Assembly: GCA_003024985.2 (NCBI GenBank)
Contig: PXIH01S0046636.1
DNA from: Euperipatoides rowelli
Lineage: Eukaryota; Onychophora; Udeonychophora; Euonychophora; Peripatopsidae
DNA length: 11,484 nt
Direction: 5' to 3' (one strand)
The translations under genes and the position numbers were made by a program. Position 1 is the stretch's first letter. Every line of letters begins with the position of its first letter. This document shows positions 8,204 through 11,484 of this stretch, piece after piece. The notes beneath the pieces are model-generated. The model was not told where the DNA came from. It searched no databases and saw nothing but the letters and a program-made list of their open reading frames with translations.

Positions 8204-8486
8204 TAAATGATACCAGTAATCAACAAAAGGGGACAATTTCCATCTATTACATAATTCAGCAGCTCTGAAATGATTTGTTCTAGAAAAAGGAAGAATGAAA
8301 ATATTATTATACCTTAACTGTCTAACAGGAATAACTGGACATTTTAGTTGTGATTGTAAATTTTTATAAAAAAAAAACATTAAATCAAATAAAGCTCTAT
8401 GTTTGTATAAAGTTTTATGTTAACTGAGAGACACCATTAGAGCAGGGAAAATAACCCAGATGTTTCCCACCAACTATTATTTTGGA
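8204..8486. other. Non-coding stretch between MITE and pyrimidine tract
   Basis: Nothing recognisable. It is AT-rich sequence with an A run at about 8368-8377. No exon signals with matching coding sequence were found. Confidence 0.5.
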
Positions 8487-8629
8487 CTTTTTCTTTTTCC
8501 CCTTCTTTTCCTTTCCTCTTACCTTACTTTTTTTTCCCATCTTTCCTTCTCTTGCCCCCTTTTCCTTCCATTCTCTTTTTCTTTCCCTTCCCCCTTTCTT
8601 TTTCCTTTTTCTCTCTTTTTTTTCTTCCC
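8487..8629. repeat. 143-nt polypyrimidine tract
   Basis: By eye only five purines interrupt this C/T tract (near 8521, 8526, 8539, 8554 and 8570). It ends in TTTCTTCCCAG at 8621-8631, which has the form of a splice acceptor, but what follows reaches a TAA almost at once and does not look coding. Long homopurine-homopyrimidine stretches of this kind can adopt triplex DNA. The lysine- and glutamate-rich frame on the opposite strand (8415-8651) is an artefact of the purine bias. Confidence 0.85.
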
Positions 8630-8639
8630 AGTTCAGTAA

Positions 8640-9890
8640 ATAAGTTCTCATTTCACTTCTTAATTAATCCATAAAGGATATTTCTTAGTAAAATTGTTAA
8701 AGTGATTACTTATCCAGATTAAGATTTGTTTCAATTTAATTTATATTTTGGGTTATTAATTTTTATTTATTAAATCTGTTTTTTTTTTTTTTGTTTCTCA
8801 GTTGTAATAATTGTTATTTATAAAACATGTTTATTTTTTAAAATAAAAAATATTAAAATTGTATTAAGTGTTTTAATTGTTTACCTTAATGCCAATAATA
8901 TCTGTCAAATTCTAGTTGCTCTTTTCTTATAATTTTTTAATAGGTTTCATTGTCATGTTCTTTTATTTTATTGCATTTAATAATTTTTTTTTCATTACTG
9001 TGTTCATTGTTATGAAATTTTGGTCAAGAATAATTGTTTTCATCGTTTTTAACCCATACTTCTATTTACACTATATCTGACCATTTTATTAGGTAATTTT
9101 TTATATTTACGATGTATATTTTAAATTGTTTTGTAAAGAAACAATAGCCTTCAGATGATTAGGGTGGTTTCTTATAATGCTCAAAAACTCACCAGAATTG
9201 TCTAATGGGAGTATATTAGGAATGTATTTCCCTAACTGTTAACATGTCCTACTGCAGGTAAAGTTTGTTTAGTAGCTGAAACAGAATCAAAATTTATATT
9301 GATAGTGCCCAGTTATACTTGTATACACTGTACATAATTGCAATAGCTCATCAGGAGAGGTGGAGTAGAAAGGTGAGAGATGTAAAGACAGAGATAATTA
9401 GGCCTAATAAATGTTGAAGGGGAATACCCTGTTCTGTTTGACTCAAAAAATTAAGAAATTATAATTAGCAATGGTCAATTAAAAGTTATGACATATTTAA
9501 CTTTTATAAATAATTAAATAAATCAAATTTTAGAAAAAAAAATTTAAGTTATTTTCTGTGGTTACAGACCGAGTCTGAGCCAACAATCTGAACAACTTTA
9601 CATAAAAGGGCATTAGAAAAATTAAATAAAATAATTAAAAGTCGTCTATCATACAGTGTCTAGAATGACACATGATCAAGTACAAATTGCAAGACTGTCA
9701 TAAACAAAAAGATTAAAAACTAAGAAATTAAGGAANATGTTACTTAGCAAAGAATATTTAAATGAGTTACAGTATAAGAGTAATAAAATAAAAGAAATAA
9801 ACAAAGGACGGGATATGTAAACTCAACTGGCTAAAGAAATAATAAATTACATAAAAAGAAATTAAAAATTAAGGTACTAATTAATGGATG
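8640..9890. other. AT-rich non-coding stretch with one ambiguous base
   Basis: No gene is visible. A T run lies at about 8780-8792. The base at 9736 is n, the only ambiguity in the window, which may mark a polymorphism or an uncertain assembly position. The part 9560-9890 could hold the decayed 3' end of the minus-strand transposase that precedes it in transcription order, since fragments of open frame continue there, but no motif is secure. Confidence 0.5.
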
Positions 9891-10881
9891 CTAACAAATG
9901 TCATTAAGCATACGAGATAATGCACCAAATAAAGCAAAAGAAAATTCACAAATACATTCTTTGGGCTTTTTTTGAACATCTTTCATCCACTTTTCTAGCC
10001 AAAATGTAATACTTGGTGTATCTTGGGATTCACTAAGCATTTGAGATACACTAAGTTGTGTGTTATCAAAATTAATCACAATTTGATATAAAGAAATATG
10101 AGAAGATAATAAGAATGTTCATTTTAATTTTAAGACTAAGCTTCCGGTTGCATCTACTTGAATTTTTGGAAAAGGATCTTTTGAGATAAATCGTTTGTAA
10201 ATGTATGTTTGTTCTTTTAACCAGTAATGAACAAAAAACTGTCATATGAAATAGTATGAATATCACCTGCATATATTTCAGTACTTTTCATTTTGACCAG
10301 CGACAAAATTGGTTCCTTTTGGTTAGGTGTACCTTATGCTTTGTCATTGCTTCTTGTCTAGCATCAAGGCATGTCCTTAAAGATGGTACATAGGGAGGTT
10401 CTTGTTCTCCCAATTTCATTATTTTATCAAGTTATTCATGCCTCCAATTGTATGGTAATATTGTCCTCATTTCATCTCAAATTTTTTGTCTCTTTAAACC
10501 ATGCTACTGAGTTTTCTTTGAATGGGGCGAATGACGTGTATCATTTATTCGAACAAGAAGCAATAGTGGGTTCCCTTCAGCAGGCTCCTCTTCTGCAGTA
10601 ATATATACAGGCACTTTACAGTCAGTGCAACATCCGAATGCTCTAAAAAAATGTATGCTTTTGACTTCACCCATGCAAACTTTATTCCTTTTAAAAGCTA
10701 AGGAACACGGAATTCCATGTTGATAAAGTGCCTCTCCAATTACCGATGTCCAAGCTTTTTGTTTAAGTACTCTTCTCTTTTTTGAACACCTTCCTTCACT
10801 ATAGACAACATCATTAGCTTTAATTTCTAAATATTGTTCATGTGGTACAGTGTTACTTCCAAATTTATAGATATATTTAAT
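9891..10881 (-). pseudogene. DDE-type DNA transposase remnant
   Basis: On the minus strand, 10881 down to 10507 is open for 125 codons. It has no useful start codon. It contains the zinc-finger-like CCTDC (about 10641-10655) and a DTRHSPHSKK stretch, and ends at TAG (10506-10504). Decayed sequence in the same frame follows (LGEQEPPYVPSLR near 10405-10370). After a frameshift, 10241 down to 9891 is open except for one TGA at 10121-10119. It shows QVDATGS (Asp codon at 10154-10152), LYQIV, QMLSESQDT, W...W, then PKECICEFSFAL. DATG followed by PKE..CD.S.AL is, from memory, the first- and second-Asp layout of a MULE-like transposase family common in insects and cnidarians; here the second Asp reads Glu. 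The superfamily name is inference. The copy is dead. Terminal repeats were not found. Confidence 0.68.
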
Positions 10882-11301
10882 TCACTATATTAACTATTTA
10901 AAATGATTTTGTATATGATCCAGATGTCTGGGAAATCTGCTGATTTCATTAATTCATAGACCTGTGATATATTTCAGATGATGCATACCCTTCAGTAATA
11001 ATTTCATAAAATACACAGAAATAAGTCAACCTCTGAGATACCAGTCGAGTGTGGGGAGACTCCATGTATAGAGCAGGTGGATTAATATTAAGAAAAAATT
11101 TGAATTCAGATTAAGTGTTCTATTCTACAATTCATAAATTTAGGAAAGGGTATTTAGTAATAGTTAATGTTCCACTCTCTATTCTATGGATTTGAGAATT
11201 TATTATAAACCAGTAAATGGTGTCTCCCTCACACACAAACAGAAATAGGCATGTACTTAAAACATATATTATAAACATAAGAAATATCTATTTAACACTT
11301 C
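10882..11301. other. Non-coding stretch before the terminal repeats
   Basis: No reading frame or motif is recognisable on either strand. In transcription order of the transposase remnant, this would be its 5' flank and could contain the missing N-terminus and element end, but no inverted repeat was spotted by eye. Confidence 0.45.
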
Positions 11302-11484
11302 AATTGTACATTAGGCCTTGGCCATTATATTTCAGTCCAATTTCAAGAGTTCATAATTGACTACTGTTCATAATTTAGCCTGTTCAAATTGTGTCTTGTG
11401 GACATTTTATCGATGCCTTTTAAATTGTACATTAGGCCTTGGCCATTATATTTCAGTCCAATTTCAAGAGTTCATAATTGACTA
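11302..11484. repeat. 62-bp direct repeat, two copies at 121-bp spacing, reaching the window end
   Basis: Positions 11302-11363 recur exactly at 11423-11484, the last base of the window. Within each copy the phrase TTAGGCCTTGGCC is conspicuous, with AGGCCTTGGCCATTATATTT as part. The 59 bases between (11364-11422) may complete a 121-bp unit of a longer tandem array that continues outside. The identity of the copies suggests recent duplication, or an assembly overlap artefact. The family is unknown. Confidence 0.9.

Noticed and set aside
8415-8651. Lys/Glu/Arg-rich minus-strand frame
   Set aside because: Pure composition artefact of the polypyrimidine tract.
10371-10601. 76-codon plus-strand frame
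   Set aside because: It lies antisense to the transposase remnant, whose minus-strand frame has the family motifs.
1-11484. CRISPR array, tRNA, rRNA or riboswitch
   Set aside because: No regularly spaced identical repeats with unique spacers, no tRNA-like TTCGA arm with paired ends, and no rRNA phrases were seen.

Overview
The window looks like nuclear DNA from an invertebrate animal, most likely an arthropod. It is strongly AT-rich. Coding sequence is split by GT-AG introns. The rest is dominated by decayed mobile elements: a Ty1/copia remnant, a probable solo LTR, a piggyBac-type MITE and a DDE transposase remnant. No bacterial gene organisation is present. The species cannot be named from the sequence alone.

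Only one host gene is supported. Two internal exons on the plus strand (3033-3135 and 7075-7304) encode a charged coiled-coil segment that I recognise as MNS1 (meiosis-specific nuclear structural protein 1), an axonemal protein of the trichohyalin/plectin-homology family. The exons join in phase 0 across a 3.9 kb intron. The first exon, the last exons, the promoter and the polyadenylation site of this gene are not visible in the window.

Layout: 1-97 is a two-copy tandem repeat. About 125-1645 is AT-rich sequence with no gene. About 1650-2569 is a frameshifted copia integrase remnant carrying an unusual 33-bp hairpin. 2570-3032 is AT-rich sequence before the first exon. The intron 3136-7074 holds dispersed-repeat-like sequence, a foldback of about 230 bp (3583-3812), a C-rich block ending in poly(A) (4407-4567), a probable solo LTR with a 6-bp target duplication (4634-4970), and about ten decayed tandem units (6091-6745). 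After the second exon come a piggyBac-type MITE with perfect 15-bp ends and TTAA duplications (7969-8199) and a 143-nt polypyrimidine tract (8487-8629). From 8640 to 9890 there is AT-rich sequence with one ambiguous base. A broken DDE-type transposase lies on the minus strand (9891-10881). The last 183 bases hold two copies of a 62-bp sequence spaced 121 bp apart, the second running off the window end.

Nothing suggests the elements cooperate with MNS1; they look like independent insertions in and around its introns. I did not find a new biological system. The most rewarding details are the perfected hairpin inside the copia integrase, the transposase reading frame that has no start codon, and the intact ends of the MITE.
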